Origin: Hyposmocoma kahamanoa
Taxonomy: Eukaryota; Arthropoda; Insecta; Lepidoptera; Cosmopterigidae
DNA: 64,000 nt
Assembly: GCF_003589595.1 (NCBI RefSeq)
Contig: NW_020653854.1
Span: forward strand, 22,150,914-22,214,913
Direction: 5' to 3'
The translations under genes were made by a program, and so were the position numbers. Position 1 is the first letter of the stretch. Each line of letters opens with the position of its first letter. The notes under the pieces are model-generated. The model did no database searches. It was not told the origin of the DNA and saw only the letters and a program-made list of their open reading frames with translations. This document shows positions 63,936 through 64,000 of this stretch, piece after piece.

Positions 63936-64000
63936 ATTATTACCAACAGCAAAGAGCCACTCTCGTGTGCGCGCTATGCTTATTGACAGGATGACTCATT

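Overview
This window is eukaryotic nuclear DNA, most likely from a lepidopteran insect (moth or butterfly). The evidence is AT-rich sequence, short exons with GT-AG introns, three recognisable conserved animal genes, and a dense load of insect-type mobile elements: mariner, Penelope-like, CR1/Jockey- and R1-type LINEs, tRNA-derived SINEs and many terminal-inverted-repeat MITEs. The order-level call is an inference from repeat content; no search was run.

Only three host genes can be supported. (1) CHMP5/Vps60, an ESCRT-III subunit, lies on the minus strand. Four coding exons at 16662-14351 give an almost complete protein; the last coding exon was not found. (2) Thiamine pyrophosphokinase (TPK) lies on the plus strand with five exons, 18397-22734. 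It is head to head with CHMP5 and separated from it by 1.7 kb, so the two may share a promoter region. (3) The first coding exon of the V-type H+-ATPase 116-kDa subunit a (Vha100 type) is at 55345-55461 on the plus strand. The rest of that gene must lie to the right, so 55462-64000 is its first coding intron. CpG-rich blocks with DRE-like sites at 33.3-35.1 kb could hold a promoter or untranslated exon for a plus-strand gene, possibly Vha100, but this is unproven.

Everything else is intergenic or intronic DNA filled with repeats. 0-14 kb: Penelope-type repeats, a decayed mariner (3.4-4.7 kb), two short degenerate arrays (5.2-6.3 kb), a MITE (7.8 kb), a decayed IS630/Tc1-type transposase (11.1-11.6 kb) and a Penelope-like retroelement interrupted by a SINE (13.4-14.3 kb). 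14-23 kb: the CHMP5/TPK gene pair with MITEs and SINE-like copies in introns and spacer. 23-32 kb: a CR1/Jockey-type LINE relic, an internally deleted mariner, and a matryoshka element at 29.06-31.40 kb whose right terminal repeat is split by an 861-bp TA-flanked element. 32-55 kb: many copies of one SINE-like family (here called A), several carrying later insertions. 55-64 kb: the Vha100 intron with a 38-44 bp minisatellite, a perfect 36-bp hairpin, a MITE with perfect 45-bp termini and further repeats.

No intact autonomous transposon, CRISPR array, rRNA or functional tRNA gene was recognised. The most interesting material is structural: layered insertions that give a relative chronology, MITEs with identical termini, and long perfect hairpins with four-base loops.
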